The notes under the pieces: model-generated
What the model was told of the DNA's origin: nothing
The model's input: only the letters and a program-made list of their open reading frames with translations
Databases searched by the model: none
Shown here: positions 27,633 to 36,587 of the stretch, piece after piece
Layout of the letters: every line of letters begins with the position of its first letter
Position numbering within the stretch: the first letter of the stretch is position 1
Program-made: the position numbers and the translations under genes
Assembly (NCBI GenBank): GCA_004353515.1
Contig: SMNZ01000010.1
Span: 1 to 64,000 of the forward strand
Reading direction: 5' to 3'
DNA length: 64,000 bases
Origin: Alteromonadaceae bacterium M269
GTDB lineage: Bacteria > Pseudomonadota > Gammaproteobacteria > Enterobacterales > Alteromonadaceae

Positions 27633-30173
27633 CTAGAAGTTGTATTGGACGCTTCCGCCGATATAACGTGTATAGTCGCGTGGGAAGAATGCTGTTCCAA
27701 AGCCTTCTGCGTTTCTATTGAGGCGAGTTGTATAAGTCTTATCAAATAGGTTTTGGACAAAGACATCAAACCTTAACTTGCCGTTACCAATATTGGCACG
27801 AAGATCCCAGATACCATTTGAAGGGTTTGATTCTTGATCAAATGCTAACTCGATAGTTGAACGGGTTGCTTCAGAGTTATAGCGATATACGGCGCTTACC
27901 CCACCTTGCCAACTTCCAATTTTGAAGCCTTGCGTTAGTGTTCCTAAGAATTGTCGTTCGGCATTGTTCGGGAAAGGTAAGCCTGTCAGATCTAGTCTCT
28001 CTGCCCCTGCAATCGTTGAACACCTGTCTGATAATAAGCCGCCAGAGCGATCTTGCCCTAATCTTGGGCAGTTCACCGGAGCATTAGAGAAGTCTTCAAA
28101 TCTGGCGTCGTACTCTGTATATGACGCGTTTAAAGTAAGAGAATTTGTGATTTTCCACAAGATATCGGTCTCAAAGCCGGTGGTCCTTGCTTCTTCTGCA
28201 TTCACAAAGCCAACAAACAATGTATTGGTTTCCTCATCAATGATTCGAGTCGCGCGGATTTGGTAATCTTCCACCGTTAAATCAAACAACGTAAAGTTGA
28301 ATAAGAATTTATTGTTGAACCAACCGCTTCTAAGACCCAGCTCTCTGTTGACTGAACGTTCAGGATCGGTAGGGAAGTTATCTGCTTGAGCAGGATCTGT
28401 ATTCGTTGTAATAAAGTATGAGGCTCCTTTAAATCCAGTAGAGTAATTTGCGTAAACCCTAACATCGTCCGTTATGTCATAACCCAACACGGTTTTGTAA
28501 ATGAACGCTGTTTCAGAGTTTGTAAATTCAGTTGGAGTGTCTTGACGTCTTATCAATGATGGGTCAGAGGCTGAACGTGCTAATACGTCTTCAAATGTAT
28601 CCAATCCAACTCCTTCACTAGGCGTATTGAGATCTAACCTTGAAAATGTTGCAGAGCTATCTTCATTTAACGCTCTGAATCCAAATGTTGCGTCCAACTG
28701 GTCTGTTATTCTGTATTCCAGCTGGCCGAATATAGCGAAGTTTTCAAATTCAGTTGTAAAATCACCGCTACTGAGTAAGCGGTCTGGTACTAGGATGGAG
28801 CGATCAGCAATACCTGTGTCTTGGAAGTTAGCGATAAAGGCTCTGCTAGAGTTGAGAGAAAAACATCCTGCCAATTCGTCATTTTCGATAAGTGCTCTGC
28901 GAGCTCCCGCAGCACAAACGTCTCTGAATTCGGAGCGCTGCCCATCTGTATTGTGGTAAAACAAGCCTGCAACCCAATTTAGTCGGTCGTTGTTGAAAGA
29001 GCTAAGACGGAATTCTTGTTGTATGACTTCTGTCGACTCGTTACCTGCAAAGTTAGCTCTTTCAATTGGAATATTGAAAGTAAAGAATGTTGATGCACTG
29101 AACAATTCAAAGTCACGATAACTACCATTATAAGAAAGTGTTATGTCATCATTAAGTAAGTAATTCGCTTCATAGGAAAAGCCAGTATTTCTAGTATCGC
29201 CAAAATTAAATTCATTGCTTCTGGCAGTTACTGGCTGCCCAATGTCGTCAAACGATAGTTCGCGGTTTAATACGTTGAAAGGTATTTCTGCAACTGACCC
29301 ATCATCCCCGATAACTGTTGGATTAGGGCCAAAATTCAAGTTGATGTCCCCTAATCTTGAAAATGAGCAGCAGTTCGTGTCGCGTTCCGAGTACTCTAAA
29401 CGGAATATTACATCTAAATCCTGACCGTTATCATATAATAACTGACCCCTAACCCCTTTTGTTTCAGTTGCGCCAATATCTTCTTCGCCAGGTTGCGTAT
29501 TTAATATCCAGCCATCAATATCGCTGTACTGGACGTTAGCTCTAAAAGCCCAGTTTTCATTGATGGGTACATTGATATGACTGCTTAAATCAATACCATT
29601 GAACTCGGTATATCTAACGCGAACCTTACCACCTAATCTATCAAAATTAGGTCTAGCAGTTACGTAGTGAATTAATCCTGTTGATGTATTCTGGCCAAAT
29701 AGCGTCCCTTGCGGTCCTCTCAAAGCTTCAACTCTATCAATATCAGCGACGGTTAAGTTGAGCATGTTTTGTCGAGGCAGTACCTCGCCATCGATGACGA
29801 CCAAGTTTGAAGATTGTAATCCAATGGAATTGGTAAATGTACCTATACCACGAGTCTTCAGGGTTGTTGTCCTAATCTCAGTACTATCATCGATATTAAA
29901 ACCCGGTAGGTATTTTATGAGGTCAAAACCACTGTCCAATGCTAACTCTTCAATAAGATCTCCTTTCAATACCTGAATGGATACAGGAACATCTTTCAGC
30001 GCTTGCGCACGCTTTTGGACTGATACCTCTATAATTTCGATGTCACTTTCAGATTCTTGGTTTGACTCTAGATCAGCAGTACTTTCTTGTGCATACACAG
30101 CGTTTGTGAATGCAGAAAAAGAAAAAACTGTGAACAAAAGCGCTTTACTATTGAGGTTACCAATGGGGGGCAT
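27633..30173 (-). CDS. TonB-dependent outer-membrane receptor
   Basis: The protein has 846 residues with a signal peptide (ending NAVYAQ), a TonB-box-like segment (IEIIEVSVQKR), a plug domain (VPVSIQVLKGDLIEEL, RGIGTFTN, VEALRGPQGTLFGQNTSTGLIHYVT) and a 22-strand barrel ending in the expected aromatic residue (YIGGSVQYNF). It is of the proteobacterial type, not SusC-like, and there is no SusD partner. It likely imports sulfated galactan oligosaccharides, inferred from the neighbouring enzymes. It is divergent from the beta-helix gene, with an island-type operator at 30304-30318. Confidence 0.92.
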   Translation of the reverse strand: MPPIGNLNSKALLFTVFSFSAFTNAVYAQESTADLESNQESESDIEIIEVSVQKRAQALKDVPVSIQVLKGDLIEELALDSGFDLIKYLPGFNIDDSTEIRTTTLKTRGIGTFTNSIGLQSSNLVVIDGEVLPRQNMLNLTVADIDRVEALRGPQGTLFGQNTSTGLIHYVTARPNFDRLGGKVRVRYTEFNGIDLSSHINVPINENWAFRANVQYSDIDGWILNTQPGEEDIGATETKGVRGQLLYDNGQDLDVIFRLEYSERDTNCCSFSRLGDINLNFGPNPTVIGDDGSVAEIPFNVLNRELSFDDIGQPVTARSNEFNFGDTRNTGFSYEANYLLNDDITLSYNGSYRDFELFSASTFFTFNIPIERANFAGNESTEVIQQEFRLSSFNNDRLNWVAGLFYHNTDGQRSEFRDVCAAGARRALIENDELAGCFSLNSSRAFIANFQDTGIADRSILVPDRLLSSGDFTTEFENFAIFGQLEYRITDQLDATFGFRALNEDSSATFSRLDLNTPSEGVGLDTFEDVLARSASDPSLIRRQDTPTEFTNSETAFIYKTVLGYDITDDVRVYANYSTGFKGASYFITTNTDPAQADNFPTDPERSVNRELGLRSGWFNNKFLFNFTLFDLTVEDYQIRATRIIDEETNTLFVGFVNAEEARTTGFETDILWKITNSLTLNASYTEYDARFEDFSNAPVNCPRLGQDRSGGLLSDRCSTIAGAERLDLTGLPFPNNAERQFLGTLTQGFKIGSWQGGVSAVYRYNSEATRSTIELAFDQESNPSNGIWDLRANIGNGKLRFDVFVQNLFDKTYTTRLNRNAEGFGTAFFPRDYTRYIGGSVQYNF

Positions 30174-30303
30174 TTCTTAGCTCCTTTGTGTTACTCATTA
30201 TTATTTTTGCAGCGAAAGAAAGCTGGCTTTCCCCTCTTTACAAACCGCATATGTCAGGCTTTGACTTACAGCTAGCTAGTCACCATATTTGTCTATAGTA
30301 TTT

Positions 30304-30318
30304 AAACATATGATGTTT
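30304..30318. promoter_or_regulatory. perfect operator-like dyad upstream of the TonB receptor
   Basis: AAACAT-ATG-ATGTTT matches all 12 dyad positions of the island consensus. It is 131 bases from the receptor start in the 513-base divergent gap. Apart from this and the next dyad, the gap holds only AT-rich sequence without a recognisable gene. Confidence 0.7.
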
Positions 30319-30573
30319 GTAAATATGTTAATTATTTGTTTTTGCGAATTTAATATGAATTAAACTTTTTACATGTCGTTAACAAAGCGGCAGTTGTCTC
30401 ATGCTCCAGCAACAATAATAACGTCATAAAATAAGTTCAGAGTAAATATATTGTTTATAAAAAACAATTGCTTATATTTTTGCTTGAGATTTGTTCAAGT
30501 TAAAACCTCATTGCTAATACCCATATTATTGATGTTCTCTACGAGGTTTTTCACTAAAGGTTTAACAAAATTT

Positions 30574-30588
30574 AAACATAATATGTTT
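30574..30588. promoter_or_regulatory. perfect operator-like dyad upstream of the beta-helix gene
   Basis: AAACAT-AAT-ATGTTT matches all 12 dyad positions, 98 bases before the ATG at 30687. An extra half site (TTATTATGTTT) follows at 30596-30606. Confidence 0.7.
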
Positions 30589-30686
30589 GAAAAGTTATTA
30601 TGTTTGTGCTGATACTAAATAAAGCTCCGGTAAGTTTTTTATCGAGAATAATCGCTTTCTACACAAGTTGAAGAGGAACAACATTG

Positions 30687-33080
30687 ATGAATAGAGTCGT
30701 ACTTAAGTTGAGAATCTCGTCAGTATTAGTATTTATATCAACGGCCCTCGGAGTAACGTCTGTTGCTCAATCACAAACTATCGATCAAGGGGAGATGAAC
30801 GGAAATAACAACGTGATTCTCAACACGTCACTAGATAGTCTATTAAATTCACCAGATTATCGGCGAACATTCGGTATCAGCAATACTATGGAAGACGATT
30901 TTGCGCTGTTTTTTCCTGCGGGTGGAAGTGCTCCTGTCTCTCCGATTATTCCAAAAGAGGCACCCGATCGCACTGCCACAACAACACCTGGAGGGAGGCT
31001 ATTTACTCCCGATATTTTGACGCGAGGGCGCTGCAACGTGCTATTAAATAGATCGGGACACCCGCATGGCAGTCAGAGAACATTGAGACAACTCGGTCTG
31101 ACATCGCAAGACGTCGCTGGGCAAGGAGATGTTTCAAATAGCAGTGGAACCTTGGTTTTTGAAGATAACATTCAGGATAATCGATTGACTGTTATCTCAC
31201 CGTCGAATTCAACCACAGAAATTCAAGAGTCTTTGGATTGTGCGTCCCGTGAGAATAATGGTGGGATCGTCTATTTCAGTGAAGGCAACTATATGATCAA
31301 TGAGTTGTTCCTGCGCAGTAACTTGCGAGTAGTCGTTGACCCTGAAGCTACTTTTTTCTTGCCAGAAACTTCACGACACCTTTTTAATATTGGCCGGAAT
31401 ATTATTCGCTCGCAAGATTGGTTAACGACTGACCCTACAACAGGACGACAAGTAGAAAATGTTGAAATTGCCGTACTTGGGGGAGGTGATAATAGGTTTA
31501 CTGTCAATTTAAAAGGTTCTTGTGAACTCATGATTGATGATCCTGAGACAGCATCCAATCAGTTAGTTAATGTACCGGATCGTGACTTCAATCGAACAGC
31601 TATCCCCTTTATCGTTGGATTTGCGGAGAACTTTTCTATCTCTGGGGCGAGAGTTATCGATAATTACACGATCAGCCCATCGGTGTTTTTAGTCACTGAC
31701 ACAGACGGACAAATTGGTAACCGTTTGTATGAAGGCGAATTTTATCTCAATCCTTATCAAAACCGTGCACCCAATAAAGGCTCTATTCAAAACATTGATG
31801 CTTCGGGTATATCTACCAATTATGCCGTACTGCAGTTGTTTGCTGGCGAGAATATCTTTGTCAATAACCTCAGTGCAGATGACGGCATTACCGTGCGTTT
31901 AGAGCCAGGTAGGAGTGAAGATCCGCTTAACCAAGCAGGCCCTTTCTTTGGCGCTATTAGGCATGTTGAGTTGAATAACTTACGAATTGAAGACGGTTTT
32001 ACAGCTTTGTTTGTTCAACCTCATGCAAAAATTTTTGAGGACATTCTTGTTCGTGACATAGTTGCAATTGATTCTGCAACTGCTGTGTTTACCGAAAGCT
32101 CTGAATTGCCGATACATTACTTAGAACCCAACGACGAATCAGATGGTGAACCCAATGCGCAAGGCATTCCTAGAACTTACCCTCAGTTAGCCTCTAGGCA
32201 AACGGAAGAGGATATTCGGTCTTTTGAGCTACCTAATCGCAGTTTCCCTCATCAAGGTATTTTGCATCGAAATGCAGAGTTTTTTTATAAACGAGGAAAG
32301 GTTGATGGCCCAGGCATAGTACTCAATGGACGTATTCGTTTCACTGAAACAGCTCAGAATCAGGCAAAAGAATCTGACTTTTTTGCTCAGGTAGCGACTG
32401 CAGAAGCTAGCAGAGACCTTGCTAGAGACAACTTTATGAATGGCAACGATGTCTGTGTTTTGGACACGGCTGCTGGACAGAATGAGTTTAATTTTCCTGA
32501 TATCACTCCCGCATCGAGAATTTTCTTAACTAAGAATTGGTTAGACGAAGTAGCAAACAGGCAAAATGCAACGACTGAGCGACTCAGAAATGACGGTGTA
32601 TTAACAGGTAACAGACGCTCTGCTGCTGCTGATGAGCTTCCTTATGACTTTGGTCGTCGTCGCCGATCTATTCCTGAACCCATCGCCCCCATATTGGCGG
32701 CGGGCACTTTCAGTGCTGATCAAATGATTGATAATATCGTTGACGAAAATGGTGCACCATTAGACCACTCAACTATTGCTGATGGTAGGTACGGACTTAC
32801 TTTTGGTAGTCGATTCAGAATCGTTGTTCCCAGAACAAGCCGCGAGCGCATTACTACTTATGCAAACAGCGATGAAGTTGCTCGCTTATCTGGTGAAGGC
32901 AACGGGACTCTGTATCGAAATACCGCTAGGAATTTTGGTGGGGTGAGATCGGCAGAGCCAGCGGTTCCCAGGATTTATGATCACCTGACCGATGAGGGTA
33001 TTGAGGGGGCAGTTAGATCTGCAGTCAGAGCAAACCCTGACGTATTAAGCGGTACGATTGAACTCGAAGGACAGGATTAA
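30687..33080 (+). CDS. exported right-handed beta-helix-like protein, possible polysaccharide-active enzyme
   Basis: ATG 30687 is chosen because AAGAGGAA lies about 9 bases before it. A signal peptide is followed at about residues 165-470 by a pectin-lyase-like pattern: ENNGGIVYFSEGNYMINEL, LRSNLRVVVDPEATFF, ENFSISGARVIDNYTIS, GENIFVNNLSADDGITVR, VELNNLRIEDGFTALFV. Such opening (PxGxY then SNxxxxxDPxA) is typical of the N-terminal coils of GH28, GH82 and related parallel beta-helix enzymes. I could not recognise catalytic residues of either family. The remaining about 320 residues resemble nothing I know. Given the operator and the island, an iota-carrageenase-like or otherwise new galactan-active role is possible. 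Confidence 0.6.
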   Translation: MNRVVLKLRISSVLVFISTALGVTSVAQSQTIDQGEMNGNNNVILNTSLDSLLNSPDYRRTFGISNTMEDDFALFFPAGGSAPVSPIIPKEAPDRTATTTPGGRLFTPDILTRGRCNVLLNRSGHPHGSQRTLRQLGLTSQDVAGQGDVSNSSGTLVFEDNIQDNRLTVISPSNSTTEIQESLDCASRENNGGIVYFSEGNYMINELFLRSNLRVVVDPEATFFLPETSRHLFNIGRNIIRSQDWLTTDPTTGRQVENVEIAVLGGGDNRFTVNLKGSCELMIDDPETASNQLVNVPDRDFNRTAIPFIVGFAENFSISGARVIDNYTISPSVFLVTDTDGQIGNRLYEGEFYLNPYQNRAPNKGSIQNIDASGISTNYAVLQLFAGENIFVNNLSADDGITVRLEPGRSEDPLNQAGPFFGAIRHVELNNLRIEDGFTALFVQPHAKIFEDILVRDIVAIDSATAVFTESSELPIHYLEPNDESDGEPNAQGIPRTYPQLASRQTEEDIRSFELPNRSFPHQGILHRNAEFFYKRGKVDGPGIVLNGRIRFTETAQNQAKESDFFAQVATAEASRDLARDNFMNGNDVCVLDTAAGQNEFNFPDITPASRIFLTKNWLDEVANRQNATTERLRNDGVLTGNRRSAAADELPYDFGRRRRSIPEPIAPILAAGTFSADQMIDNIVDENGAPLDHSTIADGRYGLTFGSRFRIVVPRTSRERITTYANSDEVARLSGEGNGTLYRNTARNFGGVRSAEPAVPRIYDHLTDEGIEGAVRSAVRANPDVLSGTIELEGQD

Positions 33081-33084
33081 TCTA

Positions 33085-33132
33085 AAAGGCGGCCAGTTGA
33101 AGGGATGATTACTCAGCCCTTTGGCTGCCTTT
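33085..33132 (+). terminator. hairpin after the beta-helix gene
   Basis: AAAGGCGGCCA pairs with TTGGCTGCCTTT (one G-T pair), and an inner AAGGG/CCCTT stem extends the structure. The T tract is short (TTT), so efficiency is uncertain. Confidence 0.5.
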
Positions 33133-33347
33133 GAACCGTATAATTCTTTGAATAATTCACACTGGGTTAGTTTGGTATTTTTTTGAGGGTGATGAGCTTA
33201 ATTTGAGTCGACTTTATATCGCATAGCAAGAATAAAAATCGGGACTTGTTGTAGCACGAAACTTGGTTTTTATCTGAATGAACCTGTGCTTTATTGTGCA
33301 TTGTGATATTGTAGTTCATTAATATTATTGTGAATTCTATAAGTACG

Positions 33348-34076
33348 ATGAGTGAGCTAGTTTATTACGATTTAAAACAGTCGTCGGCAGTGGCACTAAG
33401 TATGCCTGTTCAAGTAGCGAGAGAGTTAGGGAGGCGCATTGTTGCAGGAACCTATGAAACTGGCACAATGATTGACGAGGAAAATACACTTGCTGAGCGT
33501 TACAAGGTAAGTCGTGTCGTTGTGAGAGATGCCGTCAAAATCCTAGTCGGAAAAGGGCTGTTAGATGTTAGACGAGGTATTGGAACTCGAATTCGGTCCA
33601 GAGATAAATGGGTCATGCTTGATGACGATGTGCTGGCATGGCACCTATCAGCTCCACCTAACCCAGACTTTTTAAAACAACTTATGGATGTGCGCCTGGC
33701 TTTTGAACCTAAAGCTTCTCGTTGGGCAGCAGAGCGTGGAACAAGCGAAGATATCAGTGCTATATCAGACGCTTTTAACAAAATGGAAAATGAAAAAGGG
33801 TCAATTGAGAACTTTGTCATAGCCGATGCTATTTTTCATCGCACCATACTGCGCGCTGCACACAACGAGTTTTTGAAGGCAATGGAAGGTGTCATCTATT
33901 CTGCATTGCTAGTTAGTATTAAAATCACAAATAGTGATCCCAGAGAGAACGATTCTTCTATTTCGTTCCATAGAGATTTACTTGATGCTATTGCGCGTCG
34001 TGATGGAGATTTGGCTGAGAGTTTAACTGAACGTTTGCTTGTTGATGCGAGAAGCCGTTTAGATTCTGAGATGTGA
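33348..34076 (+). CDS. FadR/DgoR-type GntR-family repressor (copy 1)
   Basis: ATG 33348 is used, giving MSELVYYDLK, identical to the start of the paralogue at 44777. The winged helix (about residues 15-80) contains LAERYKVSRVVVRDAVKILVGKGLL and RRGIGT; the FCD ligand domain follows with metal-site residues expected in MDVRLAFEPKASRWAA, DAIFHRTILRAAHNEF and FHRDLLDAI. FadR-type members such as DgoR repress galactonate catabolism and are released by a sugar acid. It is placed 267 bases after the beta-helix gene and 30 bases before the octahaem gene, so it may be cotranscribed with the latter. Confidence 0.88.
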   Translation: MSELVYYDLKQSSAVALSMPVQVARELGRRIVAGTYETGTMIDEENTLAERYKVSRVVVRDAVKILVGKGLLDVRRGIGTRIRSRDKWVMLDDDVLAWHLSAPPNPDFLKQLMDVRLAFEPKASRWAAERGTSEDISAISDAFNKMENEKGSIENFVIADAIFHRTILRAAHNEFLKAMEGVIYSALLVSIKITNSDPRENDSSISFHRDLLDAIARRDGDLAESLTERLLVDARSRLDSEM

Positions 34077-34106
34077 TGCAGGTATTTTTGAGGATTTGAA
34101 TTCTTA

Positions 34107-36290
34107 GTGCGTCCACTGAATTTTTGGGGTCTTTTGACCTGTTTGTATTTGGTTCATTTCTTCAATATTGCAAAAGCTCAAGATTACCTAGGTAGTGAGG
34201 TTTGTCGTTCATGTCATGTCAGTGAATATGAGCAGTGGACGGCATCAGACCATTACAAAGCCATGCAGCTGGCTTCGCCACAGACGGTGCTAGGTGACTT
34301 TAACGATAGCAAAGTTAATTTTCACGGAATTCAAACTCGCTTTTTTAAGAAAGGCGAGCATTACAAAATAACCACCACTGATAGCAAGGGGGACATCAAA
34401 ACATTTGATGTTTCTCATACCTTTGGTTTTTATCCGCTGCAGCAATACTTAATTGACACTGACGGAGGGAAGAAACAGGCATTTAATATTGCTTGGGATA
34501 CGCGAGATAAATCGGAAGGTGGCCAGCGTTGGTTTCACCTGCAGCAAAATGAACCTATTACCCCCGAACACCCCTTTTTTTGGCAACGGCACTTCCAAAA
34601 CTGGAATTCACGCTGTGCCGAGTGCCATTCGACGAACTTGGAAAAGCGCTATCGGGTAGAAACTCATACGTTTGATACGCAGTTTAGTGAAGTCAATGTA
34701 GCTTGTGAGTCATGTCATGGTCCCGGCCAGCAGCATGTTCTTCTGGCTAAACGCGATGCTTTGCAAGCGGCTAATTCAGGGTTTGATAAAAAGCTACCGG
34801 ACCAAGCCAATTGGTTTTTCGAAGCTGGTCAATCAATAGCATCGTCATCGACAAATAAACCACTGCATGGAGAAATCAACATGTGTGGACACTGTCATTC
34901 ATTGCGGACACCTTTGGAAAAAGGCAATGATCCGGACGACTTGCTTAACGACAATCTTATTCAATGGATTAAAAAGCCTTTTTATCATTTTAATGGCCAA
35001 AGTCAGGAGGAGTCTTTCGTGTTGGGGTCGTTTTTACAGAGCAAGATGTATCAAGCTGGTGTGACTTGCTCAAATTGCCATAACGCACACACTGGCAAAG
35101 TAAAAATCGAAGGCAACAACCTTTGTGCACAATGTCACCAAAGCACTGTTTATGACACGCCAAAACACCACAAGCATCCGGCGCTTTCTACAGGGGCACA
35201 GTGTGTCAATTGTCATATGCCGGAACGCCGTTTTATGGTTATTGATGGTCGTCGTGATCACGGCTTTTCTATTCCATCTATGCATGAAGGTGAAGGTAGT
35301 GTATGCCTGAATTGTCATAACGATAAAGATACGAGTTGGTTACAAGCGAATAAAGAGCATTGGGGCAAAGGGATATCGCGCAATCAGTCTTGGTTTGATA
35401 TTAATGAACTGGCACAAATGCTGGACTCATCTGGTCAAGCTAGCTTGCTCAGCTATATCGCAAACTCGAGTGCAACGAGCATCAGGAAAGGTACGCTAAT
35501 CTCTGAGTTTGGCCGTTTTAATTCAGGTGCAATGGTAGATGCAGCGATAAAACACTTGAAATCGGAAGATGTACTAATTAAACGAGCTGCGATTGAGTCT
35601 GTGGGGAACATACATCCGGCTGAGCGTTGGCCGCTACTGAGAGCTCACATGCAAGACAGCCGTGCCAGCGTACGTTATGCGATTGCAGAAAGCTTGGTTG
35701 ATGCGACTCCCTACATGTCACCTAGCCAAATTGCACAAGTCAAAGGCCTACTAAACGATTATAGAGCCTATCTTGGCGTCACAGAAGATTCGCCATTCAC
35801 TCAGTTAAGAATAGCGGCCCTAGATTACAATTTAGGTAACGTTGGGGCCGCTGAGAGTGCGTATACGCAAGCCCTGAAAATAACGCCAAATTATATTCCG
35901 ATTCTTTTGGAGCAAGCTGACTTTTATCGCCGTACCCAAAGGGATGAGTTAGGCGAGCCAGCTTTGCTTAAAGCTATCCAACTAGAACCTTCCAACGTCC
36001 AAGCTAACTTTAGTTTAGGTTTATTTAATATCAGACAAAAGCGATACAAAGCATCGCTGCCTTATTTAAAAACGGCGCATTTAGGCACTGGTAGTATTGC
36101 ACAATTCTCATTCACTTATGCTGTGGCACTGGATCATCAGAGTCAAACAGAAAGTGCTGTCGTTGTACTAGAAGAGGCGCTCGAGTCTTGGCCTGAAGAC
36201 CAACGCATTTTGATTACTCTGATCCAATATCTAGAAAAAATTGGACGGTACTCACAAGCGTTTGAGTACAAAAAGAAGCTAAAGGGTTAG
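34107..36290 (+). CDS. exported eight-haem c-type cytochrome with HEAT and TPR repeats
   Basis: GTG start with a signal peptide (ending NIAKAQ). Eight CxxCH motifs occur in the first about 410 residues: CRSCH (33), CAECH, CESCH, CGHCH, CSNCH, CAQCH, CVNCH and CLNCH. The N-terminal part (GSEVCRSCHVSEYEQW) matches the cytochrome c554-like fold of the multihaem-TPR family. HEAT-like helices follow (IKRAAIESVGNIHPAERWPLL), then TPR units (ALDYNLGNVGAAESAYTQALK, VQANFSLGLFNIRQKRYKAS). It should be a periplasmic electron carrier or reductase assembly; partner and substrate are unknown. Its place inside a polysaccharide island is unusual. Confidence 0.85.
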   Translation: MRPLNFWGLLTCLYLVHFFNIAKAQDYLGSEVCRSCHVSEYEQWTASDHYKAMQLASPQTVLGDFNDSKVNFHGIQTRFFKKGEHYKITTTDSKGDIKTFDVSHTFGFYPLQQYLIDTDGGKKQAFNIAWDTRDKSEGGQRWFHLQQNEPITPEHPFFWQRHFQNWNSRCAECHSTNLEKRYRVETHTFDTQFSEVNVACESCHGPGQQHVLLAKRDALQAANSGFDKKLPDQANWFFEAGQSIASSSTNKPLHGEINMCGHCHSLRTPLEKGNDPDDLLNDNLIQWIKKPFYHFNGQSQEESFVLGSFLQSKMYQAGVTCSNCHNAHTGKVKIEGNNLCAQCHQSTVYDTPKHHKHPALSTGAQCVNCHMPERRFMVIDGRRDHGFSIPSMHEGEGSVCLNCHNDKDTSWLQANKEHWGKGISRNQSWFDINELAQMLDSSGQASLLSYIANSSATSIRKGTLISEFGRFNSGAMVDAAIKHLKSEDVLIKRAAIESVGNIHPAERWPLLRAHMQDSRASVRYAIAESLVDATPYMSPSQIAQVKGLLNDYRAYLGVTEDSPFTQLRIAALDYNLGNVGAAESAYTQALKITPNYIPILLEQADFYRRTQRDELGEPALLKAIQLEPSNVQANFSLGLFNIRQKRYKASLPYLKTAHLGTGSIAQFSFTYAVALDHQSQTESAVVVLEEALESWPEDQRILITLIQYLEKIGRYSQAFEYKKKLKG

Positions 36291-36515
36291 CTGTTTGTAA
36301 AGCCATTCATTCTGCTTAGCTTGGATTCGATAAAACGGTAAGTGAAAAGTATCTTCCTGAACAAATTCAGCAACTGACCTTGCTCTGCAGTATCTCCTGT
36401 TTTTATTAGGCATTTGCTGCGAGTGAATTCACTGAATATTCAACTTTTGCCGGATGTTTGGCTCATAAGTTTCTGATAGGTGGTTTCTACATCGCTTTAA
36501 ACATTGCATGATATT

Positions 36516-36530
36516 AAACATATGATGTAT
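36516..36530 (+). promoter_or_regulatory. operator-like dyad upstream of LamG-haem gene 2
   Basis: AAACAT-ATG-ATGTAT matches 11 of 12 dyad positions, 57 bases before the ATG at 36588. A weaker copy (AAACAT-TGC-ATGATA) lies just upstream at 36499-36513. The rest of the 297-base gap after the cytochrome gene shows no gene. Confidence 0.65.
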
Positions 36531-36587
36531 ATTTTGGTAATATAAATTACCAGTTCATCTATGTATAGTCACAATGTAGGAAATCGA

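Noticed and set aside
30687-33080. Firm naming of the beta-helix protein as iota-carrageenase (GH82)
   Set aside because: Only the general fold pattern is visible; family-specific catalytic residues could not be identified.
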